A DNA stretch of 59,716 nucleotides, from positions 123,447 through 183,162 of the forward strand of contig JAFLKN010000005.1 in the NCBI GenBank assembly GCA_019163175.1, written 5' to 3'. Positions 34,021-43,827 of the stretch are shown piece after piece (the stretch's first letter is position 1; each line of letters opens with the position of its first letter). The notes below the pieces were generated by a model that was given only the letters and a program-made list of their open reading frames with translations, made no database searches and was not told the origin of the DNA. This DNA comes from Prolixibacteraceae bacterium. Lineage in GTDB: Bacteria > Bacteroidota > Bacteroidia > Bacteroidales > Prolixibacteraceae. A program made the position numbers and the translations under genes.

Positions 34021-35844
34021 TTATTTCGGCATAACTATAAAATCTATCCAAGCATCATGTGGTGCTAAATTAGGACAACATTGGCGATTAGATTTCCATT
34101 TGAAAGTATGTTCTCCGCTTGTTACAGGATAACTTTGTAAGCCCCAGAATGAATTTGAATATGAACCTTGAGCAACATTATCGATATAAAAGGTAATATT
34201 ATCAGCTTCATAAAGAACTTTTGCATAGAAAGAAATCTGCCCAGAATTTGCCAAAGTCCTTTTAAGACTTGCTTCAGAACCTCCAATGTTAGTATATAAT
34301 GAATAAGCCCCCTCCACAGCATTACTAGTTGTAATTCCCCATCCACCAGTTGTGCCGCTAAACCCCGTTTCAAAGCCGTCGTAAAACGCATCCAATGTTT
34401 TAAAAGTTTTTTGTTCACCATAAGCAAGGCCGATTTCATTGCGTGCATACGCCCTTACATAACAGGTAGTATTTGGCTTTAACATGTTAATGGCAGAATT
34501 AAAGGCTGCAATTCCAGTACCTGCCGAAATTTTATTGTCATTGACTGTTGGATTTTCTGATTCTCCCCAGCAAATACCTTTATCCGAAATAGTTCCTCCA
34601 CCCGAAATTGTTATTGTCCCTCCCGATACACCACCCATGGGAGAGATACTGGTTACATTTTTAGTAACAATGGTCGGTATAGTTTTCAGTGTTACGAAAT
34701 TTACCTGGCTTCCGTAACCAGTTCCGGAACTGTTACTCGCATAAGCGCGAACATAATAGGTAGTGCCTTGTACCAGATTACTCATTTGGCTGGAAAACTG
34801 GCCAGTTCCGTCTCCATCGATGGTTTTATTATCAGCAATAGTTGGATTTTGGTTGGTTCCCCAGCAAATCCCTTTGGCTGTAACTACTCCTCCCCCGGTT
34901 TCAGTTACATTACCTCCTGAAACGGCTGCATTTTCAGATATATTTATTGCTGCCGCAGTTGTTACTGTTGGGAAAACCACTGTCATATATGTTTTAAGTA
35001 CTATTTGGTGACCATAGTTAGTACCTGCCCCATTAGTTGCATAAGCCCTAAGATTGTATGTTGTGTTTGGTTTTAAATCTTTAATCGTACAAAGATAAGT
35101 ACCGACACTTGCTCCAGACGATATTTTACTATCGTTAATAGTGGGATTTTGACTTTCAGCCCAGCAAATGCCTGCATCCGTAATATTTGTGAATCCGGTT
35201 GATATAATGTTACCACGTGCTATTGCAGAAGTAGTTGTAAGATCTGTTACAACTACTGTATTTACAATAGGCAAAGCATATCCGGGCTCAGCCCAATTTG
35301 GCATTTCATTGTCAATCCGCAATGTTTTCCCGTTGGCTCCTTTGGGAAGAGTAAGCCAATTTAAACCATCAAAATATAAAATATCACCAGCTTTTGGGGT
35401 ACTTGGTGTTGTTATAATATTTGGTTTATTCACCAGATTGTTGTAATCCGATGATTTTGCATGCAAAGCATAAGGAACACTTAATAATTGCGAGGTTCCC
35501 ATTTGAACTCCTCCCACAGTAATTTTAATAAAATAGGTATTGCTTGCCCAGTTGATAGTTGAGATCCCAGTTGTATTAATACTTCCTATATTCAGATTAA
35601 TAATACCTTGGGCTGTAGTTGTTATGTCGTGGGTTTCAGTAAAAACACTTGTGCCTGTTGCCGATCCTAGCAAAATGTCGATAACTACCGACTTTTGCTG
35701 GCTGGTAATTATATTTCCACTGGCATCGCGCAATACCGCCTGATATTTAAATTGGTTGGGGGTCTGCGCTTGAGTGGTTTGTAAATGAATCACGAAAGCT
35801 ACAACGAGCATCATAGCTATTCCAAATAGGTTATTTCTTCTCAT
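34021..35844 (-). CDS. Exported triple FN3-like repeat protein
   Basis: The 607-residue protein has a signal peptide (to about 26), an N-terminal Bacteroidota domain (about 27-145; QFKYQAVLRDASGNIITSQ, QLLSVPYALHAKSS) that often precedes tail-fibre-like or surface repeats, then a linker. Three repeats of about 95 residues follow (192-286, 291-387, 389-484). Each has GICWGxxxNPT, LxPNTTYYVRAYAxN and GTxYG, as in fibronectin-III-like domains. The last 120 residues (GFETGFSGTTGGWGITTS to WIDFIVMPK) look like a beta-sandwich binding domain. It starts 11 bases after the T9SS-tail gene and is probably cotranscribed. A surface binding role is inferred. Confidence 0.75.
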   Translation of the reverse strand: MRRNNLFGIAMMLVVAFVIHLQTTQAQTPNQFKYQAVLRDASGNIITSQQKSVVIDILLGSATGTSVFTETHDITTTAQGIINLNIGSINTTGISTINWASNTYFIKITVGGVQMGTSQLLSVPYALHAKSSDYNNLVNKPNIITTPSTPKAGDILYFDGLNWLTLPKGANGKTLRIDNEMPNWAEPGYALPIVNTVVVTDLTTTSAIARGNIISTGFTNITDAGICWAESQNPTINDSKISSGASVGTYLCTIKDLKPNTTYNLRAYATNGAGTNYGHQIVLKTYMTVVFPTVTTAAAINISENAAVSGGNVTETGGGVVTAKGICWGTNQNPTIADNKTIDGDGTGQFSSQMSNLVQGTTYYVRAYASNSSGTGYGSQVNFVTLKTIPTIVTKNVTSISPMGGVSGGTITISGGGTISDKGICWGESENPTVNDNKISAGTGIAAFNSAINMLKPNTTCYVRAYARNEIGLAYGEQKTFKTLDAFYDGFETGFSGTTGGWGITTSNAVEGAYSLYTNIGGSEASLKRTLANSGQISFYAKVLYEADNITFYIDNVAQGSYSNSFWGLQSYPVTSGEHTFKWKSNRQCCPNLAPHDAWIDFIVMPK

Positions 35845-35855
35845 ATTGTTTGGGT

Positions 35856-36347
35856 TTAATTTGATTTTATGATTTTAAATGTTTTAACTGTTGTCTGATC
35901 TGAGATTACATTCAGAAAATAGGCTCCTGTTGCTTTTCCTGCCAGATTAATTTGTTGTAGGTTGCTGGTGAACCTGCCGTTTTGCAGTACTTTTCCATTG
36001 ATATCGGAAAGTGAAAATCGAAAGTTTTCGAACTTTTCGCTTGCCATTTTTACCAGAACAAAGTCGGTAGCTGGGTTTGGAAATGCGCTGATTTCAAGTT
36101 GCAAATTTTTGATTTGGTCAACACTGGTAATGGTGTATTTACCCTGATGTAAACCTTGCGTAAGCATGTTCAGGTTTCCGTTGTATGTTTCGGTTAATAT
36201 TTCTCCGATCGACCAGTCTAATTGGTAATTTGAGTTTTTGAATGTTTCACCGGCAGAACTTACCAATTGTAGCGAAGTAGTTTGGCCGTATGCAAACAGG
36301 CTGGCAAGCACGAATATTCCCAGCAGAATAGGTTTTGGGTTTTTCAT
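35856..36347 (-). CDS. Short T9SS-sorted exported protein
   Basis: The protein is 163 residues from ATG 36347 (MKNPKPILLGIFVLASLFAYGQ, a signal peptide); the frame opens 16 codons earlier, but that would bury the signal. The first domain (about 23-85) has LQLVSSAGETFKNSNYQLDWSIGEILTET, a short beta-domain seen in many Bacteroidota exported proteins. The rest is a type A sorting tail (ISAFPNPATDFVLVKM, FRFSLSDINGKVL, GAYFLNVISD). It immediately precedes the FN3-like gene. It may be a partner or anchor for that protein; this is inference. Confidence 0.75.
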   Translation of the reverse strand: MKNPKPILLGIFVLASLFAYGQTTSLQLVSSAGETFKNSNYQLDWSIGEILTETYNGNLNMLTQGLHQGKYTITSVDQIKNLQLEISAFPNPATDFVLVKMASEKFENFRFSLSDINGKVLQNGRFTSNLQQINLAGKATGAYFLNVISDQTTVKTFKIIKSN

Positions 36348-36532
36348 AAGCTTCAATTTTGGTTTTGATGAATTGGATATAAAAGCTATTGGCACGAATC
36401 GCTAAATAGGTCGCCTTTCTTCATATCTTTTTCAAGATACCACATATATTGAAAAAGAAAATTCTTATCCTATGGGCATATATTTTTATTGGATGACTGG
36501 GCTTTATCATCCTACGAAGCAAAATGATTTTC

Positions 36533-37291
36533 TTATTTGGTGTGTCTAAAGCTATTGTAAAACGATTCTTTATATCCTTTGGCCAATGAACAGCCGTGAC
36601 CTTCGGTGAGAAAAATTTGCCCTAGAAGGTTAAAGCTTTTAACGTGCTGTAAATTAATGATGTGGGAACGGTGAACCCGAAGGAATTGACCAACGGGCAA
36701 TAATTCTTCATAAAATTTTAGGCTTCTGGAACTACTTATTTTTTTGTTTCCGGTAAGTTGAAAATGAGTACAGTAACCATCGGCTGTACAAAGAATGATG
36801 TCATTGGTTTTAAGGATTGAATAACCTTTTGAATTCGGAATTACCAGGCTCTTGCTTTCATTGATTGGTGAATATATATTATTGAGTAAGGCTTGAATAT
36901 TTTGAAGTGAATGATTTGTCGCCAATTCCTGCTTAACTTTACTGACAGCCTCGATGAGTTCACTTATTTTAATGGGTTTCAGCAAGTAATCGATTGCTGA
37001 AAAACGAAATGCCTGAACGGCATATTCAGAAAATGCTGTAATAAATATGATCTTGAAATCAATTGTTTTGAACATCTTAAGCAGATCAAACCCATTTCCC
37101 TTTGGCATTTCAATATCAAGGAAAATCAAATCCGGTTGATACTCCATTATAGCCTTGTATGCTGAATTTACAGAGTCGCATTCCGAAATGATTGCAATAG
37201 AAGGACAATTTTCTTGAATATAATTGCTTAATACATCACGTGATGGTTTTTCATCATCAACAATGATTGCTTTAATTTTTTGGACCTCCAT
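36533..37291 (-). CDS. LytTR-family response regulator
   Basis: The 252-residue protein has a receiver domain (about 7-125) with D59 in LIFLDIEMPKGNG as phospho-acceptor and VDDE (11-14) as the acidic pocket. A LytTR DNA-binding domain follows (about 147-250; DIILCTADGYCTHF, LRVHRSHIINLQHVKSF). It lies 31 bases downstream of the LytS-type sensor kinase and surely pairs with it. LytTR regulators bind short direct repeats upstream of target genes; the exported genes just downstream are candidates. Confidence 0.92.
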   Translation of the reverse strand: MEVQKIKAIIVDDEKPSRDVLSNYIQENCPSIAIISECDSVNSAYKAIMEYQPDLIFLDIEMPKGNGFDLLKMFKTIDFKIIFITAFSEYAVQAFRFSAIDYLLKPIKISELIEAVSKVKQELATNHSLQNIQALLNNIYSPINESKSLVIPNSKGYSILKTNDIILCTADGYCTHFQLTGNKKISSSRSLKFYEELLPVGQFLRVHRSHIINLQHVKSFNLLGQIFLTEGHGCSLAKGYKESFYNSFRHTK

Positions 37292-37322
37292 CTGTATTGC
37301 TATTTGTAGTTAATTTTATCCT

Positions 37323-40300
37323 TTATCCAATATTCTTTATCGGAATATCAACCGTTACTTTTGTGCCCGTCTCTGCATCGTTTGTAAAAACGTCTTCAAT
37401 TGTTATTGAATAGTTTGTTTTCCTCATTTTATTGATTATTGTAAGTCGTTCGTTAATAATACCCAGGCCGCGTGATTTCTTCCCTGGCATCTCACTCTTG
37501 TACAATTCTGATAGCTTGCGGCCAACTCCGTCATCCGCAATTATACATTGAATGCAGTTGTCATTTTTTTGTAAAAAATCAATCTGAATAAAACCTTTCC
37601 GATCTTCTAGTCCCCTCACGCCATGCCAAATGGCATTCTCAATAAATGGCTGGACTATGCCAGGGAAAATCAAGATTTCATCTTTGTTTGTTATTTTCTC
37701 TGTATTAATCGAATAATCGAATTTGTCCCCAAAACGCAAGTGTTCCAGATTTAAATAATCGTGTATCGATTCCAATTCCTTTTCAAACGGAATAAAATCG
37801 CTCGATAGGTTACTTAAAAAACTACGAATTAGACGCGAAAAATCGGCAATGTATGAGTTTGCAGAAAGCTTATCGTTATTGGATATAAAGTAATTAATTG
37901 AATTGAGTGAATTAAAGATGAAATGAGGATTCATTTGTCCTCTTAAACTTTCCAGTTTCAATTCATCTTGCTTATACTTTTCCTTAAGCTTGATTTGTTG
38001 GACAATAAGTAGGCCGAAACCCAAGAAGATGAATATAACTATAATTGCTATCAGAAATTTGAATCCAATAGTCTCTTTAAATTTATAGGGGATCTTAATC
38101 AGCAGTCCGGTTTTCAGGTTCCACTCCTCATTTTTATCGGTTGCTTCAATCCTAAGTTCATATTCGCCTGGTGAAAGATTGGCATAATTTACGTTCCGAT
38201 TTCGGTAGTTCGTTTCGGTCCAATTGTCTTCTTGGTTAACAAGTCTATATCTATATTTTATTTTTTCCGGATTCTGAAAATCGAGACAAGTAAAAGTTAT
38301 CTGGAAATTGTTGTCTCCCTTTTCCAGAGATAGCGTATCCATTTCATAAATCGACTCTTTAAAATGGCGGGTAATGCCGGAGACTTTGAAATCGGTAATG
38401 ATTAAATATTTTATTTCTTTTTTATCACGATTATTATCAATACTGTCGGGATGAAAACTAATCAAACCACCCATTCCCCCAAAGAATATTTCTCCATCTG
38501 GAGATTGAAAGAACGAATCAGAATTAAAGTCAGTTACCAGGAGTCCATCCTCCTTCCCGTAATTTCTGAAATTTTTGGTTCGCGGATTAAATCTTGAAAT
38601 TCCCTGATTGGTTGAAATCCATAGATTTCCTTTTTTGTCTTTTAGGATGCTGGAAGTTACATTTGTTGCAAGTCCATCGGCAGTGCTGAAAATTTCCATT
38701 TCGCCAGATGCTGGGTACAAATGCCCTAAACCGCCACCCATAATGGCGACCCATATATCGTTGTCATCACCCACACAAATATGTTCTATTATGTTGGTGC
38801 CGTTGCCGAATTGAAATAATGCCGTTTTGTTTAGTGCAGAATCAAGATGAATGACTGTATTGCCATATGTACCCAACCAATAACCATTATTGTTATCAGA
38901 GACTAAGGCAAATCCAGTTCCCTTTGGCATATGCTGATATCCACGATCCAATACATTTGTTTTAGGATTAAATCTGTATATTCTTTCTCTCCCATTAATT
39001 ATAACACAGCCATTATTTATTAAAATATTGTGGATGCCCAATGATTCAATAGCTTTCATGTTATGGAAGGGAAATCTGATTGAGGCTTGCTTTGTTCGAA
39101 AATCATAAAATATCAGCTTGTCGTCTGTAGTTCCAATCCAGAACCCATCAGAATCTAAAGCCAAACTTCGCGGTTCTGATAGATTTCTAGCTAGATGAGG
39201 GTGAAAATTAATCTTTTCTTCGGTGCCTTCGGGTCTAATCCGAATAAGATGATCTAAATATTTATCTCCTACCCAAATTGCATTGTTTTTGTCTTTTAGT
39301 ATTGGAATAACCAGGTGGGGTTTGTCATTTTTAATTTTCCGGGTTAAATAGTGTTTAAAATATTTTGGAATTTTCTCGTACCTGTTCAATCCAATATTTT
39401 CTTTTGCTTTATTGATATCTCCAGTCCAAATTCGTCCTGACTGATCAGCAAAAACAGTTTCAATAAAATTGTCATCTTTTGTTCCAAGAATAGTTAGTGA
39501 TTGACTCTCTTTGTCAATTGTATGAATACCAGAAGTTTCCTCTGACCAGGCAAGATAGGGTTTGCATTTAAACTCTTTGGGAACAATTGAATCTTCGTTT
39601 TTTACAAAGTTTTCCTTGGTGACATCATAATAAAAAGAACCATATTTCGAAAAGAGCCAGATTTTTCCAGATTCAGAAATATAAAACTCAAAGTTTCCTA
39701 TGGTATTGTGAATTTCAGAAGACTTAAACTGTTTTAATGAAATATTTCCAAATTGATGAACTCGTAGAATTGAGTCGTTTAAAAAAGTGCCCTTAAATAT
39801 TTTATATTCATTATTATACCAATAGGATAACCAGATTTTACTCTGATTGTCAAAAGCGATTTGTGCTCCATAAATATCAGAAATCAATGGATTGTCATTG
39901 TCGCTTACCAATTTAAAGCATGTAATTTGCTTCGTATCTACGTTGTAACTAAATACTGATCTTCCACTTGTTAACCAAACTTTTCTACCTGGACCCACTG
40001 CAATATCACTAAGACGAGCATTTGAGCCTGTTGGCAGTTCGAAACGATAAAAGCAATCATTTGATCTGTTCAGAATCATTGCTGGTCGTCCTAAGCAAAA
40101 TACCCAAACATTGTTCAACTGATCGACAATAACTTTATCCACAACAAAGAACGGAATTGAGGTTGAGTCTTCAGGGCTATGATAGTAATTCTTAAATTCA
40201 GACCCATCGAAACGACTCAAACCATCCCAGGTTGCAATCCATAAAAAGCCTGTTTGATCCTGAGTAATACTTTGGATGAAATTATTTGATAATCCGTTAT

Positions 40301-40406
40301 CTGTTGTGTAAGTTTTTAACAGGTACTTATCGTCAGCCAACAGTAAGCTACTGTTGCTGAACACAAAGAATGCAAGGGTAAAAAAAAAGCAAAATTTAAA
40401 GTTCAT
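37323..40406 (-). CDS. Propeller-type LytS-family sensor histidine kinase
   Basis: The 1027-residue protein has a signal peptide, about two seven-bladed Reg_prop propellers (residues about 30-680, repeats such as GFLWIATWDGLSRFDG and GNLWISTNQGISRFNP), a Y_Y_Y domain (about 690-765, YRYRLVNQEDNWTE) and one membrane helix (about 775-797). The cytoplasmic kinase has its phospho-acceptor H828 in MNPHFIFNSLN. The N box is QPFIENAIWHG and the G boxes are DDGVGR and GLGIINERL. It senses an unknown periplasmic signal and signals through the LytTR regulator downstream. In Bacteroidota such periplasmic propellers often bind glycans. Here the kinase is the LytS type rather than the hybrid AraC type. 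Confidence 0.93.
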   Translation of the reverse strand: MNFKFCFFFTLAFFVFSNSSLLLADDKYLLKTYTTDNGLSNNFIQSITQDQTGFLWIATWDGLSRFDGSEFKNYYHSPEDSTSIPFFVVDKVIVDQLNNVWVFCLGRPAMILNRSNDCFYRFELPTGSNARLSDIAVGPGRKVWLTSGRSVFSYNVDTKQITCFKLVSDNDNPLISDIYGAQIAFDNQSKIWLSYWYNNEYKIFKGTFLNDSILRVHQFGNISLKQFKSSEIHNTIGNFEFYISESGKIWLFSKYGSFYYDVTKENFVKNEDSIVPKEFKCKPYLAWSEETSGIHTIDKESQSLTILGTKDDNFIETVFADQSGRIWTGDINKAKENIGLNRYEKIPKYFKHYLTRKIKNDKPHLVIPILKDKNNAIWVGDKYLDHLIRIRPEGTEEKINFHPHLARNLSEPRSLALDSDGFWIGTTDDKLIFYDFRTKQASIRFPFHNMKAIESLGIHNILINNGCVIINGRERIYRFNPKTNVLDRGYQHMPKGTGFALVSDNNNGYWLGTYGNTVIHLDSALNKTALFQFGNGTNIIEHICVGDDNDIWVAIMGGGLGHLYPASGEMEIFSTADGLATNVTSSILKDKKGNLWISTNQGISRFNPRTKNFRNYGKEDGLLVTDFNSDSFFQSPDGEIFFGGMGGLISFHPDSIDNNRDKKEIKYLIITDFKVSGITRHFKESIYEMDTLSLEKGDNNFQITFTCLDFQNPEKIKYRYRLVNQEDNWTETNYRNRNVNYANLSPGEYELRIEATDKNEEWNLKTGLLIKIPYKFKETIGFKFLIAIIVIFIFLGFGLLIVQQIKLKEKYKQDELKLESLRGQMNPHFIFNSLNSINYFISNNDKLSANSYIADFSRLIRSFLSNLSSDFIPFEKELESIHDYLNLEHLRFGDKFDYSINTEKITNKDEILIFPGIVQPFIENAIWHGVRGLEDRKGFIQIDFLQKNDNCIQCIIADDGVGRKLSELYKSEMPGKKSRGLGIINERLTIINKMRKTNYSITIEDVFTNDAETGTKVTVDIPIKNIG

Positions 40407-40477
40407 ACTTTATAATGCCACATGGAATTTTGACCTATCCAATTTTGACATAAAGCTACAGAATAGAAACAAAAAAC

Positions 40478-41293
40478 CTAATGCGTAGTATTTAAAAAGT
40501 TATTTACAACTTCCATAAAAAGTTGTGGTTGTTCGGCATGCAACCAATGCCCGGCATTAGGTATTTCAATGATTTGTGCTTCGGGGTAAATTCTGCGGAT
40601 TGATGCAAAATCTTCCGCTTGAATATAATTTGAATTGGCACCTTTTATAAACAGAACCGGATAGTTGTAAATGGGTAGTCGGTCGTCGAACCAATGCGCA
40701 TTTACGCCCTTAATAATTTCGTCCAGATTGTCGTACAGAACCGGAACATTGATCCGCCATTCGTAGTGATGATTTTCTTTATTACGATGCACATTTTTCA
40801 GAAGAAATTGTACGATTTGAGCACTGTCTATTCGTTCGAGCAGAAAATCTTCAACCTGTTTTCGCGATTCAATCCGGCTGAAATCGAGTTCGAGCATAGC
40901 TCGTAAAATGTTGTTGTGCAGGTAGTACTGGCTTTCGTCATTTAGCAGAAAGTAGTCTTTGGGTGCAATGTCAACTACAATCAGCTTCTCAATCCTTTCC
41001 GGATAATCGGCTGCAAAACTCATGGCAGTTTTTCCGCCCATGCTGTGTCCTAGAACAATGGCTTTTTCAATTTTTTGCTGATCAAAGAATTCGGCCAGAT
41101 CGTTTTTCATGGCCTCATAGCTGTGTTCTTCTGAATTTGGAGAACGGCCATGATTTCGTTGGTCGATCATGTAAACCTTGTAGCTAGATGAAAGTTTTTT
41201 TGCCACGGTCAGCCAGTTGTCAGACGAACCATAGAGTCCGTGCACAATTACAATTGGAAATCCTTCACCTTCTTCTCTGAAAAAAAGTTTCAT
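40478..41293 (-). CDS. Alpha/beta hydrolase
   Basis: The 271-residue cytoplasmic protein has the alpha/beta-hydrolase fold. The oxyanion region is IVHGLYGSSDNW, the nucleophile elbow is LGHSMGGK with S84, and the catalytic histidine is in NAGHWLHAEQP. It resembles the YbfF-type esterase group. It starts eight bases downstream of pdxJ and is probably cotranscribed with it. Substrate unknown. Confidence 0.87.
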   Translation of the reverse strand: MKLFFREEGEGFPIVIVHGLYGSSDNWLTVAKKLSSSYKVYMIDQRNHGRSPNSEEHSYEAMKNDLAEFFDQQKIEKAIVLGHSMGGKTAMSFAADYPERIEKLIVVDIAPKDYFLLNDESQYYLHNNILRAMLELDFSRIESRKQVEDFLLERIDSAQIVQFLLKNVHRNKENHHYEWRINVPVLYDNLDEIIKGVNAHWFDDRLPIYNYPVLFIKGANSNYIQAEDFASIRRIYPEAQIIEIPNAGHWLHAEQPQLFMEVVNNFLNTTH

Positions 41294-41301
41294 TTCAGTG
41301 T

Positions 41302-42015
41302 TTATTGCAGGCAGGAAAGGTAATCTTGAATTGTATTTCTTAGACCCATATACAAAGCATCGGCGATCAAAGCATGACCAATAGAAACTTCATCGAGATA
41401 AGGCACATGGTCGTGAAAAAATCGAAGGTTTTTCAGACTTAAATCGTGACCGGCATTGATTCCCAAACCCAGTTGATGGGCAAGTTTGGCAGCCTCTTTG
41501 AATGGCGTTACAGCTTTAATCGGATCAGTCGGATATAGCGTGGCAAAAGGCTCTGTATACAATTCAATACGATCGGTTCCGGTTTCTTTGGCACCTTCAA
41601 CCATAGTAAGATCAGGGTCTACAAAGATTGAAGTACGGATTCCTTCCGCTTTAAAGCGGGCTATTACTTCTTTCAGGAATGCCATGTGTTTAATCGTATC
41701 CCAGCCATGATCGGAGGTCAATTGATCGTGTGTATCAGGAACCAAGGTTACCTGGTGGGCCTTTACTTCAATTATCATTTGGATGAAATCTTCGCTTGGA
41801 TAGCCTTCAATGTTAAATTCAGTGGTAATGTGAGGTTTAATTTCAAATACATCTTGACGGCGAATATGTCTTTCATCGGGTCGTGGATGTATTGTAATTC
41901 CCTGAGCGCCAAAGTTCTGACAATTAATTGCTGCTTCCAAAACATTAGGCGTATTTCCACCCCGTGAATTTCGTAATGTTGCTATTTTGTTTATATTTAC
42001 ACTAAGTCTGGTCAT
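41302..42015 (-). CDS. pdxJ: Pyridoxine 5'-phosphate synthase
   Basis: The 237-residue TIM-barrel enzyme is of normal length. Blocks are [83 protein letters not shown] and [13 protein letters not shown]. It condenses 1-deoxyxylulose 5-phosphate with 3-amino-2-oxopropyl phosphate in the DXP-dependent vitamin B6 pathway. It is divergent from the CBS-nadK genes. pdxA is not in the window. Confidence 0.95.
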   Translation of the reverse strand: MTRLSVNINKIATLRNSRGGNTPNVLEAAINCQNFGAQGITIHPRPDERHIRRQDVFEIKPHITTEFNIEGYPSEDFIQMIIEVKAHQVTLVPDTHDQLTSDHGWDTIKHMAFLKEVIARFKAEGIRTSIFVDPDLTMVEGAKETGTDRIELYTEPFATLYPTDPIKAVTPFKEAAKLAHQLGLGINAGHDLSLKNLRFFHDHVPYLDEVSIGHALIADALYMGLRNTIQDYLSCLQ

Positions 42016-42082
42016 GATCTTATTTTTATTGGCGCAATTTACGATTAAGATTTGATTCAGGATATACAGAAAACTTAAAAAA

Positions 42083-42748
42083 ATGATAGCTCAAAACCTT
42101 CTTTCTGAAGTGGTTCCTCCTTTACGTCTGACTGATTCGGGTCAGAAGGCTTTGAATTGGATGGAGATTTTCAGGATTTCGCATCTTCCGGTGGTCGATG
42201 GGAAACGGTTAATTGGGTTAATTTCAGACAAAATTATCTATGATCTGAATATCATCGAACAACCGGTCGGAGACTACACCGATCATTTACTTTCACCACA
42301 CGTTCACACGAATCAGCATATTTATGAGGTATTTTCGGTGATCTCGGTACTGAAACTCAGTGCTGTTCCTGTACTCGATCTTCATCACGAATACTGCGGT
42401 GTTATCACTGTTTTTGATTTGGCCCAAAAATTTGCTGATCTGGTTGCTGTTCAGGAGCCTGGAGGAGTTATTGTGTTGGAATTAAATGCTATAGATTATT
42501 CGCTTTCGCAAATTGCCCAAATTGTTGAAGGAAACGATGCTAAAATCCTGAGTTTTTATATTGCCAGGGAACCTGAGTCAAATCAGATGACTGTAACTCT
42601 GAAAATAAATATGGTTGATTTATCTGCAATTATTCAGACCTTTGTGCGGTACGATTATAACATCAAGGCGGTGTATATGGAAGATTCTATGATTCAGAAT
42701 TTGTACGATGACCGTTACGACCAGCTGATGAAATATATGAATATCTAG
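42083..42748 (+). CDS. Tandem CBS-domain protein with ACT-like tail
   Basis: The 221-residue soluble protein has two CBS domains (about 1-60 and 68-125; [24 protein letters not shown] and [26 protein letters not shown]). The C-terminal part (about 135-215, [23 protein letters not shown]) looks like an ACT-type regulatory fold. CBS pairs bind adenosine nucleotides, so the protein may sense energy state. It is 22 bases upstream of nadK, an arrangement common in Bacteroidota, and may relate to NAD(P) control. No enzyme domain is present. Confidence 0.82.
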   Translation: MIAQNLLSEVVPPLRLTDSGQKALNWMEIFRISHLPVVDGKRLIGLISDKIIYDLNIIEQPVGDYTDHLLSPHVHTNQHIYEVFSVISVLKLSAVPVLDLHHEYCGVITVFDLAQKFADLVAVQEPGGVIVLELNAIDYSLSQIAQIVEGNDAKILSFYIAREPESNQMTVTLKINMVDLSAIIQTFVRYDYNIKAVYMEDSMIQNLYDDRYDQLMKYMNI

Positions 42749-42770
42749 TTTTTGTTTCAAATTTTTATTC

Positions 42771-43652
42771 ATGAAGATAGCACTATACGGACTCTCTGTT
42801 AATCCCGATTTTACTGATGAATTATTGAGATTGTTTGATCTTTTTAATTCAAAGTCGGTCGAATGTTTTGTCTATCGGCCATTTTTGGAATATCTTGAAA
42901 GTGATTGTGGAATTAAACCCGAGATTTCAGGACAATTTGAAAGCGGTGATGATTTACCCGATGATGTGTCGTTTCTGCTGAGTTTGGGAGGAGATGGAAC
43001 TTTCCTGAAGTCTTTTATGGCAGCCAAAAACCACTCCATCCCATTGGTAGGTATTAATTCCGGAAGGCTTGGCTTTTTGTCGGATATTTCGCGCGATGAG
43101 ATTGAAAAAGCCTTAAACAGTATTCTGGAAGGAAATATCATTATTGACGAAAGAACCGTGCTGGAGCTGGAGATTGTGAAAAACAATGAATCGGAATTTT
43201 TGTATGCGCTGAATGAAATTACAGTTACCAAGCTCGATTCTTCAGCGATGATCAATATTCATACTTACGTCAACGATGAATTCCTCAACACCTATTGGGC
43301 CGATGGATTGATCATTGCCACCCCGACAGGCTCAACAGCATATTCTTTAAGCGTAGGTGGTCCTATTCTTACTCCCGATGCCGAAAATTTTGTAATAAGT
43401 CCAATTGCTCCGCATAATTTAACCGTCCGACCAATTGTGGTTCCCGATCATCATTCCATTACTTTGCAGGTTGAAGGAAGAGGGCTTAAATTTCTTGTTT
43501 CTGCCGATTCCAAATCTGAGGCTATTTATTTCTCCGGACTTTTAAGAATAAAAAAGGCTTCGTTTAAAGTCAAGACAATCAGACTTAAAGACCACAGCTT
43601 TTTTTTAACACTCCGCAATAAACTCATGTGGGGAGCCGATAAACGGAACTGA
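42771..43652 (+). CDS. nadK: NAD kinase
   Basis: The 293-residue protein has LSLGGDGTFLKSF with the catalytic aspartate D75, INSGRLGFLSD, FLYALNEITVTK, a glycine-rich TPTGSTAYSLSVGGPI, and a C-terminal beta-sandwich. It phosphorylates NAD to NADP. It follows a CBS protein and precedes the porG-uppS-bamA block after a 175-base gap with its own promoter element. With PnuC and the NadR-like kinase it is one of the window's NAD-related genes, but it is not linked to them. Confidence 0.95.
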   Translation: MKIALYGLSVNPDFTDELLRLFDLFNSKSVECFVYRPFLEYLESDCGIKPEISGQFESGDDLPDDVSFLLSLGGDGTFLKSFMAAKNHSIPLVGINSGRLGFLSDISRDEIEKALNSILEGNIIIDERTVLELEIVKNNESEFLYALNEITVTKLDSSAMINIHTYVNDEFLNTYWADGLIIATPTGSTAYSLSVGGPILTPDAENFVISPIAPHNLTVRPIVVPDHHSITLQVEGRGLKFLVSADSKSEAIYFSGLLRIKKASFKVKTIRLKDHSFFLTLRNKLMWGADKRN

Positions 43653-43732
43653 TTTCTTCAGCAGCTTAACAATTTTTAACCTCTATTTGGGTTTTATAAT
43701 ATGCATCAGGCATGGATATCTCAGAATTGTAT

Positions 43733-43740
43733 TACTTTTG
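43733..43740 (+). promoter_or_regulatory. TAnnTTTG -7 element upstream of porG
   Basis: TACTTTTG fits the -7 consensus in the 175-base gap between nadK and porG, about 87 bases before the ATG. No matching -33 element was found. Confidence 0.35.
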
Positions 43741-43827
43741 TAACCCTTGAAAGGTGTTATGTTCAGAGTGTAAATGATAGTGCCTGAATGTTTTATAGAG
43801 TAAAAACCCTTTCAAAAATGCATTTCG

